Shown: positions 7,820-16,019 of the stretch, in pieces
How the letters are laid out: every line of letters begins with the position of its first letter
Position numbering within the stretch: the first letter of the stretch is position 1
NCBI GenBank assembly: GCA_023301465.1
Contig: JALZUQ010000026.1
Location: forward strand, 1 to 35,453
DNA length: 35,453 nucleotides
Source of the DNA: Oligoflexales bacterium
GTDB taxonomy: Bacteria > Bdellovibrionota_B > Oligoflexia > Oligoflexales > JALZUQ01
Reading direction: 5' to 3'
Position numbers and translations under genes: made by a program
The notes under the pieces: model-generated
Told to the model about the DNA's origin: nothing
Database searches by the model: none
What the model saw: only the letters and a program-made list of their open reading frames with translations

Positions 7820-8819
7820 AGTTATGCATCCATGTTTCTTTGGCGTCAGAGAAAGGAGCCGCATCCGCTTTTGCTTCGATCTCTTTGACTTGTTCTTTGA
7901 TTTCTTTATCCCAGCTTTTTAATTCTTCTTCTGCAAATCCAAACTCATTCATTAAATAGTTTTTCATCTGAACCAATGGCCCACGACTTTGGTAGTCTTT
8001 GACTTCGTCTTTGGTTCGATATGTTGCAGGGTCAGAAACTGAGTGACCTCGGTAACGGTATGTTTTTGCTTCTAGTAGATAAGGACGTTTTTCTTTACGC
8101 ATAGAATCTACAATTGGTTTTACATGGTCGTGAACAGTAATGACATTCATTGCATCCACATCAGAATGATCCATATCAAAAGCAAGTGCTCGTTTATAAA
8201 GTCGGTCTACACTTGTAACGCGTGTAATATCAGTTCCCATTCCATACTTATTGTTTTCAATAACAAACAACACTGGAAGACTCCAAGTAGCAGCCATATT
8301 CAGTGCTTCAAAGAATTGTCCCTGATTAGATGCAGCGTCACCAAGGTAACAAACACAAATATCATCTTTATCGTTATAGCGAATCGTAAACCCTACCCCT
8401 GCAGCAAGAGGAACCTGCCCACCAACAATACCGTGCCCACCAAGAAAGCGATGTTCTTTTGAGAACATGTGCATAGATCCCCCCTTGCCGCGAGAGCACC
8501 CGTCTTCTTTTCCAAAAAGCTCGGCCATCACCGCGTAAGGAGAAATACCTTTGCCAAATGCTTGGGTGTGAGATCGGTAACCAGAAAGCATGTAGTCTTC
8601 GGGTTTTAAACAAGCCTGAACACCAACGCCCAAAGCTTCTTGCCCAATATATAAATGACAAAAACCAGAGAACTTACCTTTGGTATAAGCTTGATTCACT
8701 TTTTCCTCAAACCTTCGGGAAAAAACCATTTCCTTGTACAGCTTGATACAAAGGTTTTTATCAGCACCTGCTGATTTTCCGCCTTTTAAGTTAGTGTTTT
8801 TTGAAGATGATGCTGCCAT
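7812..8819 (-). CDS. pdhA: Pyruvate dehydrogenase E1 component, alpha subunit
   Basis: The alpha half of E1, carrying the thiamine diphosphate motif. Recognisable segments are M-V-F-S-R-R-F-E-E-K, Y-I-G-Q-E-A, Y-R-S-H-T-Q-A-F-G-K-G, R-G-K-G-G-S-M-H-M-F, the cofactor motif G-D-A-A-S-N-Q-G ... E-N-N-K-Y, and Y-R-Y-R-G-H-S-V-S-D-P in the loop that is phosphorylated in mitochondria. The third residue of the GDG-type motif is Ala here. GGAGG sits 6 bases before the ATG at 8819, fixing the start at 335 residues; an upstream in-frame ATG (8837) has no such site. The 5' end overlaps fabF by 29 bases, so fabF, pdhA, pdhB and pdhC form one operon. No lpd (E3) is present in this cluster. Confidence 0.95.
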   Translation of the reverse strand: MAASSSKNTNLKGGKSAGADKNLCIKLYKEMVFSRRFEEKVNQAYTKGKFSGFCHLYIGQEALGVGVQACLKPEDYMLSGYRSHTQAFGKGISPYAVMAELFGKEDGCSRGKGGSMHMFSKEHRFLGGHGIVGGQVPLAAGVGFTIRYNDKDDICVCYLGDAASNQGQFFEALNMAATWSLPVLFVIENNKYGMGTDITRVTSVDRLYKRALAFDMDHSDVDAMNVITVHDHVKPIVDSMRKEKRPYLLEAKTYRYRGHSVSDPATYRTKDEVKDYQSRGPLVQMKNYLMNEFGFAEEELKSWDKEIKEQVKEIEAKADAAPFSDAKETWMHNYV

Positions 8820-10044
8820 TAGTTCCTCCAAACCCAAATGAGTTCGACATTGCGTAGTTAATGTTTAATTTTTTACTTTTGTTGGGGACGTAGTCAAGAG
8901 TACAGTCCGGGTCTGGTGTTTCGTAGTTTGCAGTTGGGGGAACGACTTGATCACCAAGTGCTTTGACACAGAATACTGCCTCTACTCCGCCAGCAGCACC
9001 TAGGCAGTGACCTGTGACACCTTTTGTGGATGAAACTGCAAGTTTTTTTGCGTGGTCGCCAAATACAGCATTGATGGCTTTTGATTCATAAAGATCGTTT
9101 AATTTTGTAGAAGTACCGTGAGCGTTAATATAGTCAATTTGATTTGGTTTTAATCCAGCATCATCTAATGCACCCTGCATACAACGCTGTGCCCCCTCAC
9201 CTTCTGGTGCAGGTGAAGTAATATGATATCCATCACCAGACATTCCGTACCCTACAACTTCTGCGTATATTTTTGCACCTCTTGCGACTGCGTGTTCGTA
9301 GTCTTCAAGAACCAACGTTGCAGCACCTTCACCCATCACAAACCCCGAACGATTAAGGTCGAAAGGACGTGAAGCGGTCAAAGGGTTATCGTTATCTCTA
9401 GATAATGCCTTCATGACTGCAAAACCTGCAATACCAAGCTCACATATTGCAGACTCAGCACCACCAGCAACCATTGCTGTTGCACGACCTAGACGAATAT
9501 AATCAAACGCTTCACCAATCCCATGAGTTCCTGATGTACATGCCGTCGTTGGACAAATATTCGGTCCACCTAGCTTATGACGGATCGAAACCAATCCTGC
9601 AGCCATATTCGCAATCGTATAAGGAATAAAAAAAGGTGAAACAGCTCGGTAACCACGTTTATCTAGTGAAAGTGAGCTATTTTGCATACTAAGCAGTGAA
9701 CCAATACCTACACCAACACTTACACCAACTCGTTTTAGAAGTTTTTCGTCTGTAAGATCTAAGCCAGAGTCTTCTAGAGATTGTTGAGCAGCGACACAAC
9801 CAAACTTAATAAATTTTGTAAGGCGTCTTGCTTCTTTTGCTTCGAAGTATTTTGACTCATCGAAGTTTTTTACTTCGGCTGCAATTTTAACTGGATACTC
9901 TGTGGTATCAAACTGAGTGATAAGACCAACGCCTGATTTCGCGTTTACCACTGCATCCCAGTTTTCATCTACGGTGTTTCCGCACCCAGATATACAACCC
10001 ATTCCTGTGACTGCAACTCGTCTGTTGATGACCAACTCCTTCAT
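8791..10044 (-). CDS. fabF: 3-oxoacyl-[acyl-carrier-protein] synthase II (KAS II)
   Basis: Condensing enzyme of type II fatty acid synthesis; it extends acyl-ACP with malonyl-ACP. The catalytic triad is visible: Cys169 in T-A-C-T-S-G-T-H, His309 in N-A-H-G-T-S-T and His346 in T-G-H-C-L-G-A-A-G. FabF usually has A-C-x-[AS]-G with Ala after Cys; here it is Thr. The length from the ATG at 10044 is 417 residues, slightly more than usual. A TTG at 10056 is also in frame. The best ribosome site, AAGGAG, lies downstream of this ATG, 6 bases before an ATC codon that would give the usual N-R-R-V-A-V-T-G start, so the true start is unsettled. First gene of the pdh cluster. Its promoter region (10045-10203) shows no obvious consensus. 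Confidence 0.93.
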   Translation of the reverse strand: MKELVINRRVAVTGMGCISGCGNTVDENWDAVVNAKSGVGLITQFDTTEYPVKIAAEVKNFDESKYFEAKEARRLTKFIKFGCVAAQQSLEDSGLDLTDEKLLKRVGVSVGVGIGSLLSMQNSSLSLDKRGYRAVSPFFIPYTIANMAAGLVSIRHKLGGPNICPTTACTSGTHGIGEAFDYIRLGRATAMVAGGAESAICELGIAGFAVMKALSRDNDNPLTASRPFDLNRSGFVMGEGAATLVLEDYEHAVARGAKIYAEVVGYGMSGDGYHITSPAPEGEGAQRCMQGALDDAGLKPNQIDYINAHGTSTKLNDLYESKAINAVFGDHAKKLAVSSTKGVTGHCLGAAGGVEAVFCVKALGDQVVPPTANYETPDPDCTLDYVPNKSKKLNINYAMSNSFGFGGTNGSIIFKKH

Positions 10045-10203
10045 TTTATTGTTCAAAGTCTACTTTAACTCATCACGAGAGACAACTACCTAACCCAATT
10101 TTCCAAAGGGTTGAATCACTTTATTGAAATGAAGCAGCGAGTAGAAACCACCTAAAGAAGCTCATGAATCATAAGCAGTCTGAATTTTAACCACTGAATA
10201 GAA

Positions 10204-11427
10204 TCAACGTGTTACAGAATGCTGTAGCTGCCGTATTTTCCAAAAACCAAACAAAGTGATTATTATATTAGCAATCCAAACGGCTGTCCCAGCTTCGATG
10301 AGACCGGACTCAGCAAGCCACCTCATCGCCATGATTAAAAGATAAGCAAACAGAACTAAAACGATCACCTTTACAAACAAGAAAGACCGACCGCGAACAT
10401 TCTCACTCAAAACAAACCTGAGCCCCAACATAGAGAACCCAAATACAATAAATGAACCAGCAAACCTAAAATGCAAAAGATACTTTGATCCATAAGAGGA
10501 ACGCCTCAGACTTTTGAGGGTCTTAGGGTTAGGCTTTGGTTTTTGTTGCTCAAGGGCCAGAAGTGAGTTTTGCTTTTCGTAGTATGACTTAAGCTCTCCT
10601 GGAAAGTATGTAGTATAGGAGAGGTTTCCTTGCCTGCCGATGATTTCTGATTGAAAAATTTTGAGAAGATCGAGTTCCATGCTTTTTGCATGGGATGTTG
10701 ATAGTTTTTGATAACCTTGGCTATATGAGTATGTGTATGGGTTTTTAAGCATAAACTTTAAAGAGCCAGACTCTACCGAACCAGTAATCTGACCACTTGA
10801 CGCAAACAAAACAAAAGACGAAACCCCACTGTTTTTTGGAGTAATCACAAGATTTTTAAACTCTAAATTATCTCTGTCGATTTTTTCAGCGTAAAAAACA
10901 TGATTAATAAACTTATCCGTAAAAATCCCCGGTCTGAGTTGAACTTTGACTAAACTATCAATTTCGGTTTGAGATTTTTTAATGAAGAACTTACGAAACT
11001 CTTTTTGGCCCCAGGGGTCTAAATACAAACCGGTAACAGCACCAAAACCAAATAAGAAAATAGATATCACCATTAATGGCCTAACAAGCTGCATTGGTGA
11101 AATCCCTAACGCTTGAATTGCCGTTAATTCTCCGTTTTGTTGAGATTGATTCAAAACAATTACCAAAGCAAACAAAAATGCAAGTGGAATCGTGAGGGGC
11201 AAAAAAGTCACTACTAAAAAAATAAGAGGCAATAAAACATTTTCAATATTTAGACCAAATTGCGATAAAACCTCAATCAACCTAGTAAGCTGCGACGCTA
11301 AAGTCAGGCCGTTGATTCCTATCAATTGCACCAAAAATTGCTTTAAAACATCGGTTACTAAACTTTTAGAAAATCGGTTCACGGTCTTTGCAACCCAATC
11401 TGAAAACATGTTAAAATAAAGATACAA
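10204..11427 (-). CDS. LptF/LptG (YjgP/YjgQ) family lipopolysaccharide export permease
   Basis: Inner-membrane permease of the Lpt machine that extracts LPS from the inner membrane together with the LptB ATPase. The layout fits the family: an N-terminal helix, helices at about 60-100 (with L-P-L-T-I-P-L-A-F-L-F-A and the conserved G-E-L-T-A-I-Q-A-L-G-I-S-P) and 110-130, a periplasmic beta-jellyroll (about 140-310), and three C-terminal helices (about 325-400). LptF versus LptG cannot be separated by eye. The start taken is TTG at 11427 (407 residues); ATG at 11409 is equally possible, and neither has a strong ribosome site. It is divergent from the transpeptidase gene, with only 23-41 bases between start codons, so each promoter must lie partly in the other gene. 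Confidence 0.88.
   Translation of the reverse strand: MYLYFNMFSDWVAKTVNRFSKSLVTDVLKQFLVQLIGINGLTLASQLTRLIEVLSQFGLNIENVLLPLIFLVVTFLPLTIPLAFLFALVIVLNQSQQNGELTAIQALGISPMQLVRPLMVISIFLFGFGAVTGLYLDPWGQKEFRKFFIKKSQTEIDSLVKVQLRPGIFTDKFINHVFYAEKIDRDNLEFKNLVITPKNSGVSSFVLFASSGQITGSVESGSLKFMLKNPYTYSYSQGYQKLSTSHAKSMELDLLKIFQSEIIGRQGNLSYTTYFPGELKSYYEKQNSLLALEQQKPKPNPKTLKSLRRSSYGSKYLLHFRFAGSFIVFGFSMLGLRFVLSENVRGRSFLFVKVIVLVLFAYLLIMAMRWLAESGLIEAGTAVWIANIIITLFGFWKIRQLQHSVTR
11388..11417 (+). promoter_or_regulatory. Candidate sigma-70-type promoter for the transpeptidase gene
   Basis: TTGCAA (11388-11393) and TAAAAT (11412-11417, 5 of 6 consensus) are 18 bases apart, upstream of the ATG at 11451. It lies inside the 5' end of the opposing LptF-type gene. 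The transcript would begin near 11424 and has no clear ribosome site. Confidence 0.4.
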
Positions 11428-11450
11428 ACTTCCACTTCGGTCTTCATAAC

Positions 11451-12602
11451 ATGATTTATCTGAATAGATACAAACTTATTGTATTCCTATGTTGCTTACT
11501 CATCACCACAGTGTGGACAAGCATATCTTTTGCTATAAAAACACCAGATCCAGATTATCAAAAATATCTAAGAAACGTCAGCTTATCTTTTAAGAAAACC
11601 AACATAGATAAAACACTCCAAACCTACCTACAAAACAAGGTAAATGCTGCAAAATCACCGATTGCTGCTATCACGGTAGTGGACATTGAAGATGCGTCCA
11701 TTATTGCAATGGTTGAAGGCCGTTCAGCAGCAAGCTGGGATTACTCTGGCCACACTGCCACCTACTCTGGCTTTCCGGCTGCAAGTCTTTTCAAAACGGT
11801 GAGTGCCGTCGCACTCATTGATCATCATGGCAGAAAACACAGTGATTACTCAACCATGACTGGTGGTTGTCAGCATGTCACCGGCAAAGCCACTTGGTTA
11901 AAAGATGTAAAAAAAACAAAACACTCTCGCATATCTTTAAGGCGTGCTTACGGAGTTTCTTGCAATCGTTACTTTGCGAAAGAAGCAATTCAAACCATCG
12001 GTTTTCCCACTCTTCACAAATACATTAAAAAGCTTGGCTGGAATGTAAATACAAAAATTGCGGACATACCTGTTAATAACACTCAAATAAATATTCCAGA
12101 CCCTGATAAAGTTTCCACACAAAATTTAGGAAAATTTGCAGCTGGATTTGGAAAAGTAGGAATGTCTTCATTGCATGCTGCTTGGCAGATGATGACAATC
12201 ATGCAAGATGGCAAGCAAGCACCTTTAAGGTTTTACAATAAATCCCCCAGACCAATATGGAATGACCTTAAACCTACACTCAAGAAATCCACCAAAAAAG
12301 AATTTCTTAAAATACTAAATTATTCTATTCGAAGTGGAAGTGCAGACTATGTTGGTAGAAAAAGACGGTTTCGTTCTATCCGCAAAAACTTCGGGGGAAA
12401 AACGGGAACCCTCACCGGGATGCACCCGTTTGGGTTAGTGACTTGGTTTGCTGGGGTGTACCCACTTGATAAACCACGCTACGCAATTAGTTCAGTCGTT
12501 GTTCTCGACGATGACTTATGGTTTGCCAAAGGCCCCCAGCTTGCAGCAGAGGCGGCTATGGGCCTTCGTAAAAAACAACGCCTCGCTCTCAAAAAACGCT
12601 AA
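11451..12602 (+). CDS. Penicillin-binding protein, transpeptidase domain
   Basis: A 383-residue periplasmic serine acyltransferase that would cross-link or trim peptidoglycan. After a hydrophobic signal or anchor (about 8-28), all three motifs of the penicillin-binding fold are present in order and spacing: S-L-F-K at Ser112-Lys115, S-C-N at 170-172, and K-T-G-T at 317-320. It lacks a glycosyltransferase domain and a PBP dimerisation domain, so it is a small single-domain transpeptidase, unlike class A or B PBPs. A basic C-terminus (KKQRLALKKR) is unusual. No Shine-Dalgarno precedes the ATG. It is divergent from the LPS permease gene and followed by an oxygenase gene 123 bases downstream. Family confidence is high; the exact role is unknown. 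Confidence 0.85.
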   Translation: MIYLNRYKLIVFLCCLLITTVWTSISFAIKTPDPDYQKYLRNVSLSFKKTNIDKTLQTYLQNKVNAAKSPIAAITVVDIEDASIIAMVEGRSAASWDYSGHTATYSGFPAASLFKTVSAVALIDHHGRKHSDYSTMTGGCQHVTGKATWLKDVKKTKHSRISLRRAYGVSCNRYFAKEAIQTIGFPTLHKYIKKLGWNVNTKIADIPVNNTQINIPDPDKVSTQNLGKFAAGFGKVGMSSLHAAWQMMTIMQDGKQAPLRFYNKSPRPIWNDLKPTLKKSTKKEFLKILNYSIRSGSADYVGRKRRFRSIRKNFGGKTGTLTGMHPFGLVTWFAGVYPLDKPRYAISSVVVLDDDLWFAKGPQLAAEAAMGLRKKQRLALKKR

Positions 12603-12603
12603 A

Positions 12604-12622
12604 ATCCTTAAATCATAAGGAT
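12604..12622 (+). terminator. Possible weak terminator hairpin
   Basis: ATCCTTA (12604-12610) pairs with TAAGGAT (12616-12622) around a 5-base loop, right after the transpeptidase stop codon. The following bases (ATTTATCTC) are only partly T-rich, so termination would be weak. Confidence 0.35.
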
Positions 12623-12725
12623 ATTTATCTCAAAGCACCATCCAAGCCCAAGCTTGAAAAAATACTGCTTAATTGTTAATTATCTAACAGCTTTTATGCC
12701 AGTTTATTCATGAGGGGTTTTTTCG

Positions 12726-13685
12726 ATGTCCATTACTCAAAGTATTCCAGTAGCTAGTCTCAACGATTTTAAAAGTGGAGACACCGAGCGTAAACAAAAA
12801 TTCATTCAAACCGTCGGTGATGCACTCGTAGACATTGGTTTTTTTGCATTGAAAGACCACGGCATTGATATCTCTAAAATCAAAAATGCTTACGATATCA
12901 GTGAAACTTTTTTCAAAACAAGCGAACAACAAAAACTAAAATACCTTGATGAAGGCAATAAAGGCCAAAGAGGATACACAGCTTTTGGAACAGAACACGC
13001 AAAGGGCAATTCAAACCCTGACCTCAAAGAGTTTTGGCATGTAGGACGCGAGTTTGCTAGCAACCACAAACTCTACAACGAGTACCCAAAAAATATCTGG
13101 CCTGATGAACAAAACCTCCCTAGCTTCAAAAAGATATTTGATGATCTTTATAGCGGCTTAGATGAGTGTTCCTTAAAGCTTTTGGACGCTTGTAGCCTCT
13201 ATTTAAATAAGCCAGAGTCTTATTTTAGAGATATGGCAACCGATGGAAATACCATTTTAAGAATCATTCACTACCCACCCATTGGAGAAGACTCGCCACC
13301 GGCTAGCGTTCGAGCTGCCGCCCATGAAGATATTAATCTTATTACTATTTTATGTGAGGCAACAGCTGGCGGACTTCAACTAAAAGAACGTGACGGCACA
13401 TGGAGGTCTATTCACGCATTAGAAGGCCAACTTATTGTTGATGCGGGTGACATGCTTCAAAGCGTTACAAACGGCTTTTTTAAAAGCACGACTCACAGAG
13501 TTATTAACCCAGACAACTCCCGTGAGCGTCGTTTTTCTATGCCTTACTTTGTTCACCCTCGCTCAGAAGTAGACTTAACACCTTGTTCTGATACAATTTC
13601 TAAAACAACAGGCAAGCAAGATTTTCCGAATATTACTGCTGGTGATTATTTACAGCAAAGGTTGCGTGAGATTGGACTATCGTAA
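12726..13685 (+). CDS. 2OG-Fe(II) oxygenase, isopenicillin-N-synthase-like family
   Basis: A non-haem iron dioxygenase of 319 residues. The N-terminal DIOX_N-type region (about 5-120) includes F-F-A-L-K-D-H-G-I. The C-terminal double-stranded beta-helix core has the iron ligands His200 and Asp202 (A-A-H-E-D-I-N-L-I-T-I-L) and His257 (S-T-T-H-R-V), and R-F-S (Arg269, Ser271) for the 2-oxoglutarate carboxylate. The presence of the R-x-S pair favours a 2-oxoglutarate user; the substrate cannot be predicted. GAGGGG lies about 9 bases before the ATG. The upstream gap contains a small palindrome, TGTTA-N6-TAACA (12674-12689), that could be an operator. It is convergent with the next gene, 27 bases away. 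Confidence 0.9.
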   Translation: MSITQSIPVASLNDFKSGDTERKQKFIQTVGDALVDIGFFALKDHGIDISKIKNAYDISETFFKTSEQQKLKYLDEGNKGQRGYTAFGTEHAKGNSNPDLKEFWHVGREFASNHKLYNEYPKNIWPDEQNLPSFKKIFDDLYSGLDECSLKLLDACSLYLNKPESYFRDMATDGNTILRIIHYPPIGEDSPPASVRAAAHEDINLITILCEATAGGLQLKERDGTWRSIHALEGQLIVDAGDMLQSVTNGFFKSTTHRVINPDNSRERRFSMPYFVHPRSEVDLTPCSDTISKTTGKQDFPNITAGDYLQQRLREIGLS

Positions 13686-13712
13686 TATTTAAGTTTGTTT
13701 ATTCTGTCGGTC

Positions 13713-14672
13713 TTAATCTGTATTTTCGATAATATTAAAATGTTTTAGGCTAACTTTACCATCATAAAAAGAGGCAACAACAGTACGAGCTGGAACTCCA
13801 AGTATGTTATCGGATCTTTGATCAACTAATGTCCCCAAGCGACCTAACGCCGCCATTAAATACAGCTCGTCCATTACATCGGACTCACTTCTGGCCTTAA
13901 CTCCATCTAAACCTACCACAAAATAATAATGGCCCGATTCATCGCTATACCCTTTTTCTATTTGAGTAATTCTAGTAGGTTTTCTAACAAGCTGCTGATC
14001 ACCGATCAACACACCATCCTTTAAGTCGATAGTACCTAGAGCTATATTTTTCTCATTTGTTATTGGGTCAATGTCATTTGAGACATAAGCTAAAGTACTC
14101 TCATCAAGCTGTAAAACAGACTTAATAAGCTTAAAACCATCTAGTTTATGACGTATTAATGCACTATTTTGATAAACCAAAACCTCATCAAACAAATGTT
14201 GACCAAAAACAATGTTTATATGCGTATTAACAATTATCGCCTGCTCGTAGGGTGGGTTATAAATAAATAAATGGGATTTAAAGTACTCGATATCTGCCGT
14301 TATATAAAGGCGACTTATATAATTTAAATCTGAGTCTATAAGATGATAGACTCGGTCCGCTAGAGATACTAAAAGTTGAAAACCTCCTTCTAGCTGAATA
14401 GGCTCCTTTGTTGTGTCAAGTTGATCATTGCCTTTTAGAAAGACAATTTCACCTTTATTGTTTTTTAGTTCTATGTTTTTTGAGTAAGTGTATGAAACTT
14501 TGGAGCTAAGTCTATACCAACTTTTAACACGTGATATCTCGTTTGCTTTAAAGCTTGATGCACATTGGTCACCTACTTCGTTATTTTCATTAGCAATGAC
14601 CGAGTGAGTGAGTGAAAAAGACAAAAAACATGTCATCAAAATTTGTAAAATAAAAATCACATTGCTGCTCAT
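13713..14672 (-). CDS. Exported protein of unknown function
   Basis: A 319-residue protein with a signal peptide (hydrophobic about 5-25, cleavage probably after the Ala in V-I-A-N). I do not recognise the family. The mature part has many short beta-strands separated by polar turns, with pieces such as L-L-V-S-L-A-D-R-V-Y-H-L-I-D and Y-Y-F-V-V-G-L-D-G that are compatible with a beta-propeller or repeated beta-sheets. A single cysteine (about residue 37) sits near the mature N-terminus, but without a lipobox. AGGA lies about 8 bases before the ATG. The upstream TTGACA (14737-14742) suggests its own promoter, so it is probably monocistronic. Confidence 0.7.
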   Translation of the reverse strand: MSSNVIFILQILMTCFLSFSLTHSVIANENNEVGDQCASSFKANEISRVKSWYRLSSKVSYTYSKNIELKNNKGEIVFLKGNDQLDTTKEPIQLEGGFQLLVSLADRVYHLIDSDLNYISRLYITADIEYFKSHLFIYNPPYEQAIIVNTHINIVFGQHLFDEVLVYQNSALIRHKLDGFKLIKSVLQLDESTLAYVSNDIDPITNEKNIALGTIDLKDGVLIGDQQLVRKPTRITQIEKGYSDESGHYYFVVGLDGVKARSESDVMDELYLMAALGRLGTLVDQRSDNILGVPARTVVASFYDGKVSLKHFNIIENTD

Positions 14673-14713
14673 AAAGTCTGTCCTATTTTGAATACTTTAA
14701 AACTAATGAGATT

Positions 14714-14742
14714 TGATTACCAAATAAGCAAAGAGCTGTCAA
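14714..14742 (-). promoter_or_regulatory. Candidate sigma-70-type promoter (perfect -35, weak -10)
   Basis: On the minus strand TTGACA (14742-14737) is followed, 17 bases on, by TAATCA (14719-14714). The -35 is perfect and preceded by an A-run; the -10 matches poorly. The transcript would begin about 35 bases before the ATG at 14672. Confidence 0.4.
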
Positions 14743-14821
14743 TTTTTTAAGCACATAACTAAGCGTTGAAAAATACTACGTTTTTTAGAGCTAGTTTTGC
14801 TGGCCTAAACGAGGATTTCAT

Positions 14822-15925
14822 TTAACCCCTATTTCTCAGCAACTCTAGATACAAAGCCGCATTGCCATTTGCCATATGAATGGCACTAAAATTTCTTTTT
14901 ACATGGTCTATTGCAGGCTCAGCATACGGATGTTGTGATTCAGAAGACCTCTCCTCGCATACATCAGCCAATTGTTCCGGAGAATGAGGTTCAATTAACC
15001 AACCAGTTTTACCCGGAATGATAATCTCAGGAATACCTCCAACATTACTTGCCACAACCTTACAACCTGCACATATTCCATCAATGATCAAAGTTCCCAG
15101 ACCCTCATTTGCTGATGGCACAGCAAGAACATCAAAAGATTTTAAAACATCTTTGATATCGTTTCGGTAACCCAGAAAATATATCTGTTTTGATAAGCCA
15201 AGTTCTTTTACCAAGTTTTTACAACTTTCAATATCAGAACCATCTCCAGCAAAGACCCCAACAAAAGAAATATTACGGTCTTTCAAAATAGCTAATGACC
15301 GGATGAGTGTAGGGTAATCTTTTTGAGACGTAAAAGCAGAAGCATTGCCAATCACAAAAGTGTCTGTTGGCACTCCCAAGCTAGAGAGCAACTTTTCTTT
15401 GCATGATTTTTTTTCTTGTGCAGATGTTTCGTATAATTCAACCCCACTATGAATAGCGTGAATTTTTTTTGCGTCTACACCGTAATCAATCAAAATATTT
15501 TTGATCTTTTTAGAAATTGCAACATATGCATCTACATTTTTATGGAAATACTTTCTCTTTGTTCGCCATCTTTTTTGAATAACATTATCAACTCTTCGGT
15601 GTACTACTAACTTTAGAGACGGCATAAGCAGTTTTACTGCCAATGCGATAGAGTGCCCACCAGATGATTGAGCATCAAGGATTTGAATCTTATGCTTAGA
15701 GCAAAAACGAGTAATCTGTATTAGGTTGTTACCGTTTAATCGCCTGCCAAAAAAACCCAATATATCTTGGTAGCCTGTAAAACGCTTGAACCCTCGACTG
15801 CTTTTTGGATAAGCAATATAATGATCAATTTTATCAGATGAATGATCCATAAGAAGCTGAACTTGGTTTTCACCTCCTCGCCAATTAAGCTCATCACCTA
15901 TATGTAAAACGCGAATTTTATCCAC
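14822..15925 (-). CDS. Glycosyltransferase family 4 (GT-B) protein
   Basis: A GT-B glycosyltransferase of about 367 residues, probably acting in LPS or other surface-polysaccharide assembly at the cytoplasmic face. The N-terminal Rossmann half starts with V-L-H-I-G-D-E-L-N-W-R-G-G-E-N-Q; the C-terminal nucleotide-sugar half contains I-G-N-A-S-A-F-T-S-Q-K-D-Y, V-F-A-G-D-G and the E-x7-E-type segment P-S-A-N-E-G-L-G-T-L-I-I-D-G. A GTG at 15925 is chosen as start because GGAG lies 8 bases before it and the Rossmann strand follows at once. An in-frame ATG at 15973 would add 16 residues but has no ribosome site. Donor and acceptor cannot be predicted. Divergent from the GT2 gene. Confidence 0.88.
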   Translation of the reverse strand: MDKIRVLHIGDELNWRGGENQVQLLMDHSSDKIDHYIAYPKSSRGFKRFTGYQDILGFFGRRLNGNNLIQITRFCSKHKIQILDAQSSGGHSIALAVKLLMPSLKLVVHRRVDNVIQKRWRTKRKYFHKNVDAYVAISKKIKNILIDYGVDAKKIHAIHSGVELYETSAQEKKSCKEKLLSSLGVPTDTFVIGNASAFTSQKDYPTLIRSLAILKDRNISFVGVFAGDGSDIESCKNLVKELGLSKQIYFLGYRNDIKDVLKSFDVLAVPSANEGLGTLIIDGICAGCKVVASNVGGIPEIIIPGKTGWLIEPHSPEQLADVCEERSSESQHPYAEPAIDHVKRNFSAIHMANGNAALYLELLRNRG

Positions 15926-15949
15926 TAGAGAAACTCCAAAAAACCCTTC

Positions 15950-16002
15950 AAACCACTGCCTTAGATATGCCATATAAAATCAAGTTGTGCTATCAGTGGT
16001 TT
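15950..16002. promoter_or_regulatory. Perfect 9-bp inverted repeat between divergent glycosyltransferase genes
   Basis: AAACCACTG (15950-15958) and CAGTGGTTT (15994-16002) are exact inverted copies 35 bases apart. They flank the centre of the intergenic region between the GT4 and GT2 genes and could be paired operator half-sites. The left arm is non-coding only if the GT4 gene starts at the GTG. Confidence 0.45.
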
Positions 16003-16019
16003 AAAATTACAGTAATGCT

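Noticed and set aside
8374-8661. A 95-codon minus-strand ORF inside pdhA, rich in Arg and Trp.
   Set aside because: It lies in another frame of a well-conserved enzyme gene, has no family features and looks like a shadow of pdhA.
7812-8819. The third residue of the thiamine diphosphate motif in PdhA is Ala instead of Gly, hinting at an inactive E1.
   Set aside because: All other motifs are intact, Ala is a conservative change there, and the gene is in a complete operon with E1-beta and E2.
12726-13685. Antibiotic (penicillin) biosynthesis suggested by an IPNS-like enzyme beside a penicillin-binding protein.
   Set aside because: No ACV synthetase or other beta-lactam genes are present, and this oxygenase family is broad, so family resemblance does not set the product.
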